Source of the DNA: Streptomyces sp. RFCAC02
GTDB taxonomy: Bacteria; Actinomycetota; Actinomycetes; Streptomycetales; Streptomycetaceae
Assembly: GCF_004193175.1 (NCBI RefSeq)
Contig: NZ_SAUH01000001.1
Location: forward strand, 971,501-1,035,500
Direction of reading: 5' to 3'
Length of the DNA stretch: 64,000 bases
The notes beneath the pieces are model-generated. The model ran no database searches. It had not been told where the DNA came from and was given only the letters and a program-made list of their open reading frames with translations. The translations under genes and the position numbers were made by a program. Shown piece by piece: positions 1-9,642 of the stretch; the stretch's first letter is position 1, and every line of letters begins with the position of its first letter.

Positions 1-1038
1 CCCCGACCAGGGCAGCGACGCGGCGCGCGTCGGCCGGGCCGCAGTCGCCGTCGTCCACCCATGCCGTCAGCACGCGGTCCAGCGCCTGCTGGAACTGCCG
101 CACCCGCACCACATGCAGTTCGGGCAGGGTGCCGGCGCCCGTGGAGAACAGCAGCTTCCCGAACGGCGCCTCGGCCAGCGTCTCCGCCGGCTCGGGTCCC
201 ACGTCCGCGTAGACGTGGGGGAAGGCCGCCGCGAGCCGGGCCGCGGCACGGTGGTGGGGCCGCTCCGGCATGAGGACGATCGTGCCGGCGCCCGCCGTGG
301 CGTGCAGCAGCGGCGTGAGCCGGGCCGGGTCGCCGCAGCGCAGCTGGACGGGCCGCCCGGTCGCGAGCGCGCTCCACAGCAGGTGCCCGGAGAGCACCGG
401 GCCCGGCCGCCGCGGCCGGTCCGGGTCGGCGAGCCAGCGGCCCGCCGCGCGGCGCACGGCCGCCGGCCCCGGCCGTCCGGCGCCGAGGCCGTCCGCGTCG
501 CAGACGAAGGCGGCCGACCCGCGGGCCGCGGCGACCAGGGCCTCCGCCATGTCCTCCAGAAGGGCGGCGGCGCCGCCCGCCGTGCCGGCGGCCCGGGCGG
601 CGAGCGCGGAGAGGTCCGTCAGTTCGAGGGCACGCCCGCCCGCGGCCGACGCCAGCTCGGGACGGTCGTGACGGCCTCGTCGTCCCGTGCCGGCCGTTCG
701 GTGCCCGCCTCCGGCCCGGTCCCGACGAGGAGGACCCGGATCCCGGTGGCCCGCAGGAGCGCGCGGCCCGCCGCGTACGCCCCCAGTTCACGACGGCGCG
801 CCAGGTAGCGGACGGCCGGGACGTGCGGGTCGAGCCCGAGGATCGGCGGGCACCACCGGCGTACGGCGAGCCCGACGCGCGAGTCGAAGAAGCTGCCGCC
901 GAACCCCCGGCCGAAGCCGCCGCCGCGCACCCCGGAGGCCGCCGCGAGATGCCGTTCGAAGGCGCCGAGACCCAGCTCCCCGTGCAGCACCCCGTGGCTG
1001 TACTGGTCCACGAGATCGACCGGGGTCGTCCGGGACAT
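1..1038 (-). pseudogene. amidohydrolase-like TIM-barrel protein, frameshifted and cut by the window edge
   Basis: The ATG at 1038-1036 opens a protein beginning MSRTTPVDLVDQYSHGVL, which resembles a conserved Streptomyces amidohydrolase-like protein encoded near ctaB. The reading frame stays coherent to about residue 125 and then hits a stop at 619-621. From about position 665 leftwards a different minus-strand frame is open to the window edge and continues the protein (PELASAAGGRALELTDLS, later LHVVRVRQFQQALDRVL). The two halves join if one base is restored near 661-668, so this is one gene with a net -1 frameshift. The N-terminal DQYSHGVL stretch would carry metal-ligand-type residues. The 3' end lies outside the window. 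The substrate is unknown, and family membership is a recollection from sequence resemblance. Confidence 0.7.
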
Positions 1039-1096
1039 CACGCGCTTGTCCCCCCTCACGTGCGAAACCGCTGACAGGTGTCGGCCCACCCCGCGC

Positions 1097-1486
1097 TCAG
1101 GCGTCCGCGCCGCCCGGCCGCCCACCGCCGAGCTGGAGCCCGGCCATGCGCGACCATTCGTACGGCCCCGTGCGGAGCCGGCCGGCCGTCTCCCCGTCGA
1201 GGGCGGGGCGCAGCGCGACCCCGGCGCGGACGGCCGCGCCCTCCAGGGCGTCCCGGTCGGCCGCCACCACGTCGCCCCACGCGCCGTCGGCGCCGACGAT
1301 GACGAGCCGGTGGCCGCGGGTGCCGAGGTACGCGATCTGGGCCTCGGCGCCGTCCGCGCCACCGTGCGCCCCGGTGAAGGCCCGCACACGCCGCGCGAGG
1401 CGCTCCACCTCGCGCCCCGACGGACCCGCAGCGGCCGGATCGCCGGGCGCCGGAACCTGCTCTTCCGTGTCAGCCATACGGCTCAT
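1097..1486 (-). CDS. conserved hypothetical protein
   Basis: A 129-residue protein with no recognised enzyme motif. The region from about residue 28 onward (VERLARRVRAFTGAHGG, then IAYLGTRGHRLVIVGADG) looks like a small alpha/beta fold. I recognise it as a conserved Streptomyces hypothetical usually found between ctaB and the amidohydrolase-like gene. The start at 1486 is preceded by GGAAG about four bases upstream; a second ATG at 1477 is possible but less well spaced. It reads in the same direction as the amidohydrolase-like gene, with about 58 bases between them, so the two may be co-transcribed. No function is proposed. Confidence 0.75.
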   Translation of the reverse strand: MSRMADTEEQVPAPGDPAAAGPSGREVERLARRVRAFTGAHGGADGAEAQIAYLGTRGHRLVIVGADGAWGDVVAADRDALEGAAVRAGVALRPALDGETAGRLRTGPYEWSRMAGLQLGGGRPGGADA

Positions 1487-1546
1487 GCTACTTCCGGGTA
1501 TCCGGGACCGCCCGCGGCGTTTCCGCCAACCGGCGCGCCGCCCGGC

Positions 1547-2500
1547 TCAGGAGACGAACGGGTCGATCGCAACGGCGAGGAACACCAGCGAGACGTAGGT
1601 GATCGACCAGTGGAACAGGCGCATCTCCTTGAGCTTCGCGCCCTGTTCACCCGCCCGGGCGCGCGCCTGGAGCGCGTGCGCCTCCCACAGCCACCAGATG
1701 CCCGCGACCGCGGCGACCGCCGTGTAGAACCAGCCGGCGTACCCGAGGGGCCACAGCAGCAGCGAGACGGCGACCATCACCCAGCTGTAGACCACGATCT
1801 GCCGGGCCACCACGAGGTTCCCCGCGACGACCGGCAGCATCGGCACGCCGACCCGCTCGTAGTCGTCCTTGGTCTTCATCGACAGGGGCCAGTAGTGCGG
1901 GGGCGTCCAGAAGAACATGACGAGGAACAGCACGACCGCGCCCCACGAGACGGTCCCCGTGACCGACGACCAGCCGATGAACACCGGCAGGCAGCCGGCG
2001 ATCCCGCCCCACACGATGTTCTGCGCGGTCCTGCGCTTCAGCAGCATCGTGTACCCGACGACGTAGAAGAGCAGCGCGCCCAGCGACAGCGCGGCGGACA
2101 TCCAGTTGACGAGCAGGCCGAACCACAGGGTGGAGACGACGGCGAGCACGAGGCCGAAGACCAGGCCCTCGGCGGGCCGCAGCACACCCGTGACGAGCGG
2201 GCGGTTCCGCGTCCGGTGCATCAGCGCGTCGATGTCGCGGTCGATGTACATGTTGAGCGCGTTCGCGCCGCCGGCGGAGAGGTAGCCGCCGGCGCAGGTC
2301 GCGAGCACGAGCCACAGGTCGGGCACGCCGCCCTCGGCGAGGAACATCACCGGGACGGTCGTGATCAGGAGCAGCTCGATGATGCGCGGTTTCGTCAGCG
2401 CGACGTACGCCTTGACCCGGGCGCCCGCTGACGCGGCTGCCCCATGGTCCGGACCGCCCCGGCGGAGCCGGGCGACGGGACGGGAATCGACGGCCGTCAC
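1547..2500 (-). CDS. ctaB: protoheme IX farnesyltransferase (heme O synthase)
   Basis: This integral membrane prenyltransferase adds a farnesyl group to protoheme IX to make heme O, the precursor of heme A for aa3-type cytochrome oxidase. The sequence shows the UbiA-family diphosphate-binding motif [15 protein letters not shown], the preceding [12 protein letters not shown] segment, the second family loop around [11 protein letters not shown], and some eight or nine hydrophobic segments. The GTG start at 2500 is chosen because AGGGG lies five bases upstream and because homologues begin near this VTAVDSRP segment; an open frame extends further upstream to 2614 but has no family resemblance there. 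The gene is divergent from tkt, sharing a 346-base intergenic region. Confidence 0.95.
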   Translation of the reverse strand: MTAVDSRPVARLRRGGPDHGAAASAGARVKAYVALTKPRIIELLLITTVPVMFLAEGGVPDLWLVLATCAGGYLSAGGANALNMYIDRDIDALMHRTRNRPLVTGVLRPAEGLVFGLVLAVVSTLWFGLLVNWMSAALSLGALLFYVVGYTMLLKRRTAQNIVWGGIAGCLPVFIGWSSVTGTVSWGAVVLFLVMFFWTPPHYWPLSMKTKDDYERVGVPMLPVVAGNLVVARQIVVYSWVMVAVSLLLWPLGYAGWFYTAVAAVAGIWWLWEAHALQARARAGEQGAKLKEMRLFHWSITYVSLVFLAVAIDPFVS

Positions 2501-2846
2501 GGACACCCCTGGTTGTACGACTGGTTGGGCGACGTCGGCGCGGGTTCGCGCCGCCGGCTGGCACGCGGACGCGGTGTCCGGCCGGTGACCCGGGCCGGGT
2601 GGGAGTTCGCGCACACCCCGTCACTCTAGACGCCCGACTTACGCGGCTTGTCGCCGCCCCCCGGGGAAGTCGGCGTGCCGGGCGGCGTGGTCTGGGGCAC
2701 CCTGGAGTGGCGGACGGCGGGGCTGTCCCCCGGGTGGGTGAGCCCTCCCAGGTAGGCTCGGGACGGCCCGGTGAGCCGTACTCCGCCGCCAGGCGGAGCG
2801 GTCCCGTCACCGGCCTGACAGACGCGGAGAGGAGCCCTGACGCAGG

Positions 2847-4925
2847 GTGAGCAGCAAGCCGACCACCTCAGACCTCGAATGGACCGACCTGGACCAGCGG
2901 GTCGTGGACACCGCCCGTGTCCTGGCCGCGGATGCCGTGCAGAAGGTGGGCAACGGCCACCCGGGCACGGCCATGAGCCTCGCGCCGGCCGCGTACGTGA
3001 TCTTCCAGAAGCTCATGCAGCACGACCCGTCCGACCCGGACTGGGCGGGCCGTGACCGCTTCGTGCTGTCCGTGGGCCACACGAGCCTGACGCTGTACAT
3101 CCAGCTCTACCTCGCCGGTTACGGTCTGGAGCTCGACGACCTCAAGGCGTTCCGCACCTGGGGCAGCCGTACGCCCGGCCACCCGGAGTACGGCCACACG
3201 GTGGGTGTCGAGACGACGACCGGGCCGCTCGGCCAGGGTGTCGCCAACGCGGTCGGCATGGCCATGGCGGCCCGCTACGAGCGCGGTCTGTTCGACCCGG
3301 AGGCGGCGGCCGGCGACTCCCCGTTCGACCACACCGTCTGGTGCGTCGCGGGCGACGGCTGCCTGCAGGAGGGCGTCGCCGCCGAGGCCGCGTCCCTCGC
3401 CGGCCACCAGAAGCTCGGCAACCTCGTCCTCCTCTACGACGACAACCACATCTCCATCGAGGGCGACACGGCGACCGCGTTCTCCGAGGACGTCCTCGGC
3501 CGGTTCGAGGCGTACGGCTGGCACGTGCAGCGCGTGGCCCCGAAGGACGACGGCGACCTCGACCCGGCCGCCCTGTACGAGGCGTTCGCCGCCGCCAGGG
3601 CGGAGACCGGCAGGCCGTCGATCATCGCCGCCCGGTCGATCATCGCGTGGCCGGCCCCCTCCGCGCAGAACACCGAGGCCGCGCACGGCTCCGCGCTCGG
3701 CGCGGACGAGGTGGCCGCCACCAAGCGGGTCCTCGGCTTCGACCCGGAGGAGCACTTCGCCGTCGACGACGCCGTCCTCGCGCACGCGCGCGGCGCGGTG
3801 GAGCGCGGCCGTGCCGCCCACGAGGAGTGGACGAAGCGGTTCGAGTCCTGGCGCGCCGCCAACCCGGAGCGCGCCGCCGCGTTCGACCGGATCCGGGCGG
3901 GCGAGCTGCCGGAGGGCTGGGAGAAGGCCCTGCCCGTGTTCGACGCGGGCACGGACGTCGCGACCCGCAAGGCGTCCGGCGAGGTGCTGAAGAAGCTCGG
4001 CGCGGTCCTGCCGGAGCTGTGGGGCGGCTCGGCCGACCTCGCCGGCTCCAACAACACGACGATCGACGCGTCGTCGTCGTTCCTGCCCGAGGGCAACCCG
4101 CTCTCCAGCGCCGACCCGTACGGCAGGACCGTCCACTTCGGCATCCGCGAGCACGCCATGGGTTCCGCGATGAACGGCATCGCCCTCCACGGCAACACCC
4201 GCGTGTACGGCGGCACGTTCCTCGTGTTCTCCGACTACATGCGCCCCGCCGTGCGGCTCGCCGCGCTGATGAAGCTGCCGGTGACGTACGTGTGGACGCA
4301 CGACTCGATCGGCCTCGGCGAGGACGGCCCGACGCACCAGCCCGTGGAGCACCTGGCCGCCCTGCGTGCCATCCCCGGCCTGAACATCGTCCGGCCCGCC
4401 GACGCGAACGAGACGGCGATCGCCTGGCGCGAGATCCTGAAGCGCCACTCCACCGCGCCCGCGCCGCACGGTCTGGCCCTCACCCGGCAGAACGTCCCCA
4501 CCTACGCGCCCAACGACGACGCGGCCAAGGGCGGTTACATCCACACCGAGGCGGAGGGCGGCGAGCCCCGCGTCATCCTCATCGGCACCGGCTCGGAGGT
4601 GCACCTCGCCCTCGCCGCGCGCGAGGCGCTCCAGGCCGAGGGCGTGCCGACGCGGGTCGTGTCGATGCCGTGCGCCGAGTGGTTCGACGAGCAGGACCGC
4701 GCGTACCGGGACCACGTGCTGCTGCCGGGCGTCGGCGCCCGCGTGGCGGTCGAGGCGGGCATCGGCCTGACCTGGCACCGTTACGTCGGCGGGGCCGGGC
4801 GTGTCGTCTCGCTGGAGCACTTCGGCGCCTCGGCCGACTACAAGACGCTCTACCGGGAGTTCGGGATCACGCCCGAGGCCGTCGCGCAGGCGGCGCGGGA
4901 ATCCCTCGCCGACGCCGAGCGCTGA
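2847..4925 (+). CDS. tkt: transketolase
   Basis: Thiamine-diphosphate enzyme that transfers two-carbon ketol units between xylulose 5-phosphate and ribose 5-phosphate or erythrose 4-phosphate. It is full length at 692 residues. Visible motifs are KVGNGHPG near residue 33, the diphosphate/metal motif GDGCLQEG near 169 with the downstream DDNHIS, and the pyrimidine-domain signature GEDGPTHQP near 490. The GTG start is preceded by GGAGAGGAG. It opens a same-strand run tkt-tal-zwf-opcA-pgl with short gaps or overlaps, indicating one pentose phosphate operon. The order matches the Streptomyces ctaB-side pentose phosphate cluster, and many species carry a second such cluster elsewhere. Confidence 0.97.
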   Translation: MSSKPTTSDLEWTDLDQRVVDTARVLAADAVQKVGNGHPGTAMSLAPAAYVIFQKLMQHDPSDPDWAGRDRFVLSVGHTSLTLYIQLYLAGYGLELDDLKAFRTWGSRTPGHPEYGHTVGVETTTGPLGQGVANAVGMAMAARYERGLFDPEAAAGDSPFDHTVWCVAGDGCLQEGVAAEAASLAGHQKLGNLVLLYDDNHISIEGDTATAFSEDVLGRFEAYGWHVQRVAPKDDGDLDPAALYEAFAAARAETGRPSIIAARSIIAWPAPSAQNTEAAHGSALGADEVAATKRVLGFDPEEHFAVDDAVLAHARGAVERGRAAHEEWTKRFESWRAANPERAAAFDRIRAGELPEGWEKALPVFDAGTDVATRKASGEVLKKLGAVLPELWGGSADLAGSNNTTIDASSSFLPEGNPLSSADPYGRTVHFGIREHAMGSAMNGIALHGNTRVYGGTFLVFSDYMRPAVRLAALMKLPVTYVWTHDSIGLGEDGPTHQPVEHLAALRAIPGLNIVRPADANETAIAWREILKRHSTAPAPHGLALTRQNVPTYAPNDDAAKGGYIHTEAEGGEPRVILIGTGSEVHLALAAREALQAEGVPTRVVSMPCAEWFDEQDRAYRDHVLLPGVGARVAVEAGIGLTWHRYVGGAGRVVSLEHFGASADYKTLYREFGITPEAVAQAARESLADAER

Positions 4926-4978
4926 ACCGGATACACCCGACACGACCTGTACGACACACAGCAGGAGACGCGATTCCC

Positions 4979-6100
4979 ATGACCGACGCACTCAAGCGCC
5001 TCTCCGACGAGGGTGTGGCCATCTGGCTGGACGACCTGTCGCGCGGCCGGATCAGCTCCGGCAACCTCGGCGAACTCCTCGACCAGCAGCACGTGGTGGG
5101 CGTGACGACGAACCCGTCCATCTTCCAGAAGGCCATCTCCGAGGGCTCCGGCTACGACGAGCAGCTCGCCGACCTGGCCGCCCGCCGCGTGACGGTGGAG
5201 GAGGCGGTGCGCATGATCACCACCGCCGACGTCCGCGACGCGGCCGACGTGCTGCGCCCGGTGTACGAGGCGACCGGCGGTCTCGACGGCCGCGTGTCGA
5301 TCGAGGTGGACCCCCGCCTCGCGCACGACACGCGCGCCACCGTCGCCGAGGCCAAGCAGCTCGCCTGGCTCGTGGACCGGCCCAACACCTTCATCAAGAT
5401 CCCGGCCACCCGCGCCGGGCTGCCCGCCATCACCGAGACGATCGGCCGCGGCATCAGCGTGAACGTCACGCTGATCTTCTCGCTCCAGCGCTACCGCGAG
5501 GTGATGGACGCCTACCAGGCCGGTCTCGAGCAGGCGAAGGCCCGGGGTCTCGACCTGTCCGAGATCTACTCGGTCGCCTCGTTCTTCGTGTCCCGCGTGG
5601 ACACCGAGATCGACAAGCGCCTGGACGCCATCGGCACCCCCGAGGCCACGGCGCTGCGCGGCAGGGCGGCCCTGGCCAACGCCCGCCTCGCCTACCAGGC
5701 GTACGAGGAGGTCGTCGCCGCGGACCGCTGGCAGGCCCTGGAGCGCGACGGCGCCAACACGCAGCGCCCCCTGTGGGCGTCCACCGGCGTGAAGGACCCG
5801 GCGTACAAGGACACCCTGTACGTGACGGACCTCGTGGCCCCGGGCACCGTCAACACGATGCCCGAGCCGACGCTGCGCGCGACCGAGGACCACGGCGAGA
5901 TCACGGGTGACACGATCCGCGGCACCTACGAGCAGGCGCGCGCCGACCTGGACGCCCTGGCCGGCGTCGGCGTCGACTACGACGACGTCGTCCAGGTCCT
6001 CGAGGACGAGGGCGTCGAGAAGTTCGAGACCGCGTGGAACGGGCTGCTCGAGTCCACCCAGGCGGAGCTGGAGCGGCTTTCCGGGTCCGGGAAGGACTGA
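4979..6100 (+). CDS. tal: transaldolase
   Basis: Moves a dihydroxyacetone unit from sedoheptulose 7-phosphate to glyceraldehyde 3-phosphate in the non-oxidative pentose phosphate branch. The protein has 373 residues, typical of the long actinobacterial transaldolases. Landmarks are [14 protein letters not shown] near the N-terminus and [12 protein letters not shown], whose lysine is the Schiff-base residue; [19 protein letters not shown] is the following barrel strand. The ATG at 4979 follows GCAGGAGACG (AGGAG) and lies 53 bases after the tkt stop. It is the second gene of the pentose phosphate operon, and its stop is six bases before the most upstream possible zwf start. Confidence 0.97.
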   Translation: MTDALKRLSDEGVAIWLDDLSRGRISSGNLGELLDQQHVVGVTTNPSIFQKAISEGSGYDEQLADLAARRVTVEEAVRMITTADVRDAADVLRPVYEATGGLDGRVSIEVDPRLAHDTRATVAEAKQLAWLVDRPNTFIKIPATRAGLPAITETIGRGISVNVTLIFSLQRYREVMDAYQAGLEQAKARGLDLSEIYSVASFFVSRVDTEIDKRLDAIGTPEATALRGRAALANARLAYQAYEEVVAADRWQALERDGANTQRPLWASTGVKDPAYKDTLYVTDLVAPGTVNTMPEPTLRATEDHGEITGDTIRGTYEQARADLDALAGVGVDYDDVVQVLEDEGVEKFETAWNGLLESTQAELERLSGSGKD

Positions 6101-6106
6101 GCCGCG

Positions 6107-7669
6107 GTGGGCGAGGGCTCCATGCAGCGCGGCGGCGCGCGGCGGGCCGGGTTCACCAACCCGCTGCGCAGCACGCAGGACCGGCGGCTCCCGAGGATCG
6201 CCGGGCCCTCGGGCCTGGTGATCTTCGGGGTCACCGGTGACCTGTCCCGCAAGAAGCTGATGCCGGCGGTGTACGACCTGTCCAACCGGGGGCTGCTGCC
6301 GCCGGGGTTCTCCCTGGTGGGCTTCGCCCGCCGCGACTGGGAGGACGAGGACTTCGCCACGGTCGTGCACGACTCGGTGAAGCAGTACGCGCGCACGCCG
6401 TTCCGCGAGGAGGTGTGGCGGCAGCTCGCGGAGGGGATGCGGTTCGTGCCCGGCGAGTTCGGGGACGACCAGGCGTTCACCACCCTGCGCGACACGATGG
6501 AGGAGCTGGACAAGGCGCACGGCACCGGCGGGAACTTCGCGTTCTACCTGTCGGTGCCGCCGAAGTTCTTCCCGACGGTGGTGGAGCAGCTCAAGAAGCA
6601 CGGGCTGTCCGAGCCGCCGCCCGGCTCGTGGCGGCGCGCGGTGATCGAGAAGCCGTTCGGCCGCGACCTGGCGTCCGCGCAGGAGCTGAACGCCATCGTC
6701 CACGAGGTGTTCCCGCCGGCCGAGGTCTTCCGGATCGACCACTACCTCGGCAAGGAGACCGTCCAGAACATCCTGGCGCTCCGCTTCGCCAACACGATGT
6801 TCGAGCCGATCTGGAACCGCGGCTACGTCGACCACGTGCAGATCACGATGGCCGAGGACATCGGCATCGGCGGCCGCGCCGGCTACTACGACGGCATCGG
6901 GTCGGCCCGCGACGTCATCCAGAACCACCTCCTCCAGCTCCTCGCCCTCACCGCGATGGAGGAGCCGGCGTCGTTCGACGCGGACGCGCTGGTGACGGAG
7001 AAGCTGAAGGTCCTCTCGGCCGTGCAGCTCCCCGCCGACCTGGCCCGGCACACCGTGCGCGGCCAGTACACGGCCGGGTGGCAGGGCGGCGAGAAGGTCC
7101 TCGGCTACCTGGAGGAGGAGGGCATCGACCCCCAGTCGGTGACCGACACCTACGCGGCGGTGAAGCTGGAGATCGACAACCGGCGCTGGGCCGGCGTGCC
7201 GTTCTACCTGCGCACCGGCAAGCGCCTCGGGCGGCGCGTCACGGAGATCGCGGTGGTGTTCCAGCGCGCCCCGTACTCGCCCTTCGGCGCCACGGAGACG
7301 CAGGAGCTCGGGCACAACGCCCTCGTCATCCGCGTCCAGCCGGACGAGGGCGTCACCGTCAGGTTCGGCTCCAAGGTCCCGGGCACGCAGATGGAGATCC
7401 GGGACGTGTCGATGGACTTCGCGTACGGCGAGTCGTTCACGGAGTCCAGCCCCGAGGCGTACGAGCGGCTGCTGCTGGATGTGCTCCTCGGCGACGCGAA
7501 CCTCTTCCCCCGCCACCAGGAGGTCGAGCGGTCCTGGGAGATCCTCGACCCGGTGGAGGCGTTCTGGGCGCGGCACGGCAGGCCCGCCCCGTACGCCGCC
7601 GGGTCCTGGGGGCCGGCGGAGGCGGACGAGATGCTCGCACGAGACGGACGGAGCTGGCGCCGGCCATGA
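6107..7669 (+). CDS. zwf: glucose-6-phosphate 1-dehydrogenase
   Basis: Oxidises glucose 6-phosphate to 6-phosphogluconolactone with production of NADPH. The dinucleotide-binding motif GVTGDLSRKKLMPA is near residue 41 and the substrate/catalytic motif RIDHYLGKE near residue 209; the C-terminal part includes NALVIRVQPDEG. Length (520 residues) fits the family. Two starts are possible: GTG at 6107, or ATG at 6122, which has GAGGG about five bases upstream and may be the true one. The gene overlaps opcA by four bases (ATGA), as expected because OpcA acts on this enzyme. Confidence 0.96.
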   Translation: MGEGSMQRGGARRAGFTNPLRSTQDRRLPRIAGPSGLVIFGVTGDLSRKKLMPAVYDLSNRGLLPPGFSLVGFARRDWEDEDFATVVHDSVKQYARTPFREEVWRQLAEGMRFVPGEFGDDQAFTTLRDTMEELDKAHGTGGNFAFYLSVPPKFFPTVVEQLKKHGLSEPPPGSWRRAVIEKPFGRDLASAQELNAIVHEVFPPAEVFRIDHYLGKETVQNILALRFANTMFEPIWNRGYVDHVQITMAEDIGIGGRAGYYDGIGSARDVIQNHLLQLLALTAMEEPASFDADALVTEKLKVLSAVQLPADLARHTVRGQYTAGWQGGEKVLGYLEEEGIDPQSVTDTYAAVKLEIDNRRWAGVPFYLRTGKRLGRRVTEIAVVFQRAPYSPFGATETQELGHNALVIRVQPDEGVTVRFGSKVPGTQMEIRDVSMDFAYGESFTESSPEAYERLLLDVLLGDANLFPRHQEVERSWEILDPVEAFWARHGRPAPYAAGSWGPAEADEMLARDGRSWRRP

Positions 7670-8838
7670 ACATCGATCTCACCGACACGACATCCGCCCG
7701 GATCAACACGGCGCTCGTCGAGGGCCGCCGCGCCGTCGGCGCGGCGGTCGGCATGGTGCTGACCCTCGTCATCGTCACCGACGAGGGGAACCACTACGAC
7801 GCCCTGAAGGCGGCGAGCGAGGCGTCCAAGGAGCACCCCTCGCGCATCCTCGTCGTCATCAAGCGGCCGGGCCGCTCCCCCCGGGAGCGGGCGGGCGCGC
7901 GGCTCGACGCCGAGGTCCGGGTGGGCGGCGAGGCGGGCAACGGCGAGACGGTCCTGCTGCGGCTGCACGGCGAGCTGTCCGCGCACGCGTACAGCGTCGT
8001 CCTGCCGCTGCTGCTGCCGGACGCGCCGGTCGTCGTGTGGTGGCCCGAGGACGCCCCGGCGCACCCGGCGGACGACCTGCTGGGCACGCTGGCGCAGCGC
8101 CGCATCACGGACGCGTCGGCGACGGAGGATCCGGTGGCGGCGCTGGTGTCCCGGGCGGAGGTGTACGCGCCGGGCGACACGGACCTCGCGTGGACGCGGA
8201 TCACGCCCTGGCGCAGCGTGCTGGCGGCGGCGCTCGACCAGAAGCACTCCCGGGTGACGGCGGCCGAGGTCGAGGGCGAGGAGTACAACCCGAGCACGGA
8301 GCTGCTGGCCCTTTGGCTGGCGGAGCGCCTGGCCGTCCCGGTGGAGCGGACGGTGTCGCCGGGTCCCGGTCTCACGGCGGTGCGGCTGATCACCGAGGAC
8401 GGCGTGATCTGCCTGGACCGGCCGAACGGCGCGCTCGCCACCCTCGCGGTGCCGGGCCAGCCGGACCGGCACGTGGCGCTGCACCGGCGTTCGACGGCCG
8501 AGCTGATCGCCGAGGAGCTGCGCCGTCTCGACCCGGACGAGACGTACGCCATGACCGTGCGGCACGGCCTCGGCCGGCTCGACGCGCCGCCGGGGGCCGC
8601 GCCCGCGGGGGCGGCCGGCGCCGTCGCGCCCGCGGGGAAGAAGGCCGCGGCCGGCCGGGGCGGTGCGCGGAAGTCCGCGCCCAAGGCGTCGGCCGCGTCG
8701 GAGGAGTCCGCGCCCCGGGCCACGGCCCGGGTGCGGTCGGACGGGAAGTCCGGGGAGAAGAAGCCGGGCGGGAAGTCCGCGGCGCGCTCGGGCGGCCGTC
8801 AGGGGGCGCGGTCCGGCGGGAAGAAGCAGGAGTCATGA
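7666..8838 (+). CDS. opcA: glucose-6-phosphate dehydrogenase assembly protein OpcA
   Basis: OpcA is an accessory or allosteric partner of glucose-6-phosphate dehydrogenase. The conserved part, residues 1 to about 305, starts MNIDLTDTTSARINTAL and contains PVVVWWPEDAP and ITDASA. From about residue 306 to the end (390) the protein changes to a low-complexity tail rich in alanine, glycine, lysine, serine and arginine, for example GKKAAAGRGGARKSAPKAS, which is not part of the OpcA fold. The start overlaps the zwf stop and the stop overlaps the pgl start, both as ATGA, so the three are probably translationally coupled. Confidence 0.95.
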   Translation: MNIDLTDTTSARINTALVEGRRAVGAAVGMVLTLVIVTDEGNHYDALKAASEASKEHPSRILVVIKRPGRSPRERAGARLDAEVRVGGEAGNGETVLLRLHGELSAHAYSVVLPLLLPDAPVVVWWPEDAPAHPADDLLGTLAQRRITDASATEDPVAALVSRAEVYAPGDTDLAWTRITPWRSVLAAALDQKHSRVTAAEVEGEEYNPSTELLALWLAERLAVPVERTVSPGPGLTAVRLITEDGVICLDRPNGALATLAVPGQPDRHVALHRRSTAELIAEELRRLDPDETYAMTVRHGLGRLDAPPGAAPAGAAGAVAPAGKKAAAGRGGARKSAPKASAASEESAPRATARVRSDGKSGEKKPGGKSAARSGGRQGARSGGKKQES

Positions 8839-9575
8839 CGGCACCGGTACGGCAGGTCGTGGTCCACCGCGACAAGGACCTGATGGCGAAGGCGGTCGCC
8901 GCGCGGCTGATCACGGCCCTGGTGGACGCGCAGGCGGCGCGGGGCTCCGCCTCCGTGGTCCTGACGGGCGGCCGCAACGGCAACGGTCTCCTCGCCGCGG
9001 TCGCCGCCTCCCCCGCCCGTGACGCGGTGGACTGGGGCCGCCTCGACGTGTGGTGGGGCGACGAGCGGTTCGTCCCCGGGGACGACCCCGAGCGCAACCA
9101 CCTGCAGGCCCGTGAGGCGCTGCTCGACGCGGTGCCGCTCGACCCGGACCGGGTGCACCCGATGCCGCCGTCTCACGGCCCCTACGGCGTGGACGTGGAG
9201 GCCGCGGCCGAGGCGTACGCGGCGGAGCTGGCGTCGGCGGCCGACCCGTTCGACGTGCTGCTGCTCGGTGTCGGCCCGGACACGCATGTGGCGTCGCTCT
9301 TCCCGGGCATGGCGGGTGTGCGGGAGACCGACCGCACGGTGATCGCGGTCCGCGAGGCGCCGAAGCCGCCGGCGACCCGCGTCACGATGACGCTGCCGAC
9401 GATCCGCACGGCGCGCGAGGTGTGGCTGCTCGCCGCGGGCGAGGACAAGGCGGACGCGGTCGCGACGGCGCTCGCCGCGCCGGGCGAGGCCGAGGCCCCG
9501 GCGGCCGGCGCGTTCGGCCTGACGCGGACGCTGTGGCTGCTGGACACCGCCGCGGCGGCACGTCTGGCGCTCTGA
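8835..9575 (+). CDS. pgl: 6-phosphogluconolactonase
   Basis: Hydrolyses 6-phosphogluconolactone to 6-phosphogluconate, the second oxidative step of the pentose phosphate pathway. The 246-residue protein shows the DevB/Pgl/NagB-like motifs VVLTGGRNGNGLL, WWGDERFVPGDDPERN and LLGVGPDTHVASLFPG. It is the last gene of the tkt-tal-zwf-opcA-pgl operon, overlaps the opcA stop by four bases, and is followed 11 bases later by a strong hairpin terminator. It is convergent with pgi. Confidence 0.96.
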   Translation: MTAPVRQVVVHRDKDLMAKAVAARLITALVDAQAARGSASVVLTGGRNGNGLLAAVAASPARDAVDWGRLDVWWGDERFVPGDDPERNHLQAREALLDAVPLDPDRVHPMPPSHGPYGVDVEAAAEAYAAELASAADPFDVLLLGVGPDTHVASLFPGMAGVRETDRTVIAVREAPKPPATRVTMTLPTIRTAREVWLLAAGEDKADAVATALAAPGEAEAPAAGAFGLTRTLWLLDTAAAARLAL

Positions 9576-9586
9576 CCCTGCCGTAC

Positions 9587-9625
9587 ACGACGGCGCCCGG
9601 GCGGCTTCTGCCCGGGCGCCGTCGT
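9587..9625. terminator. bidirectional hairpin terminator between pgl and pgi
   Basis: A perfect 16-base inverted repeat (9587-9602 pairing with 9610-9625) with a seven-base loop lies between two convergent genes. There is no long T-run on either side, which is usual in high-GC actinomycetes. It can end both the pentose phosphate operon and pgi. Confidence 0.85.
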
Positions 9626-9642
9626 CGTGTCCGCTCGCGCTC

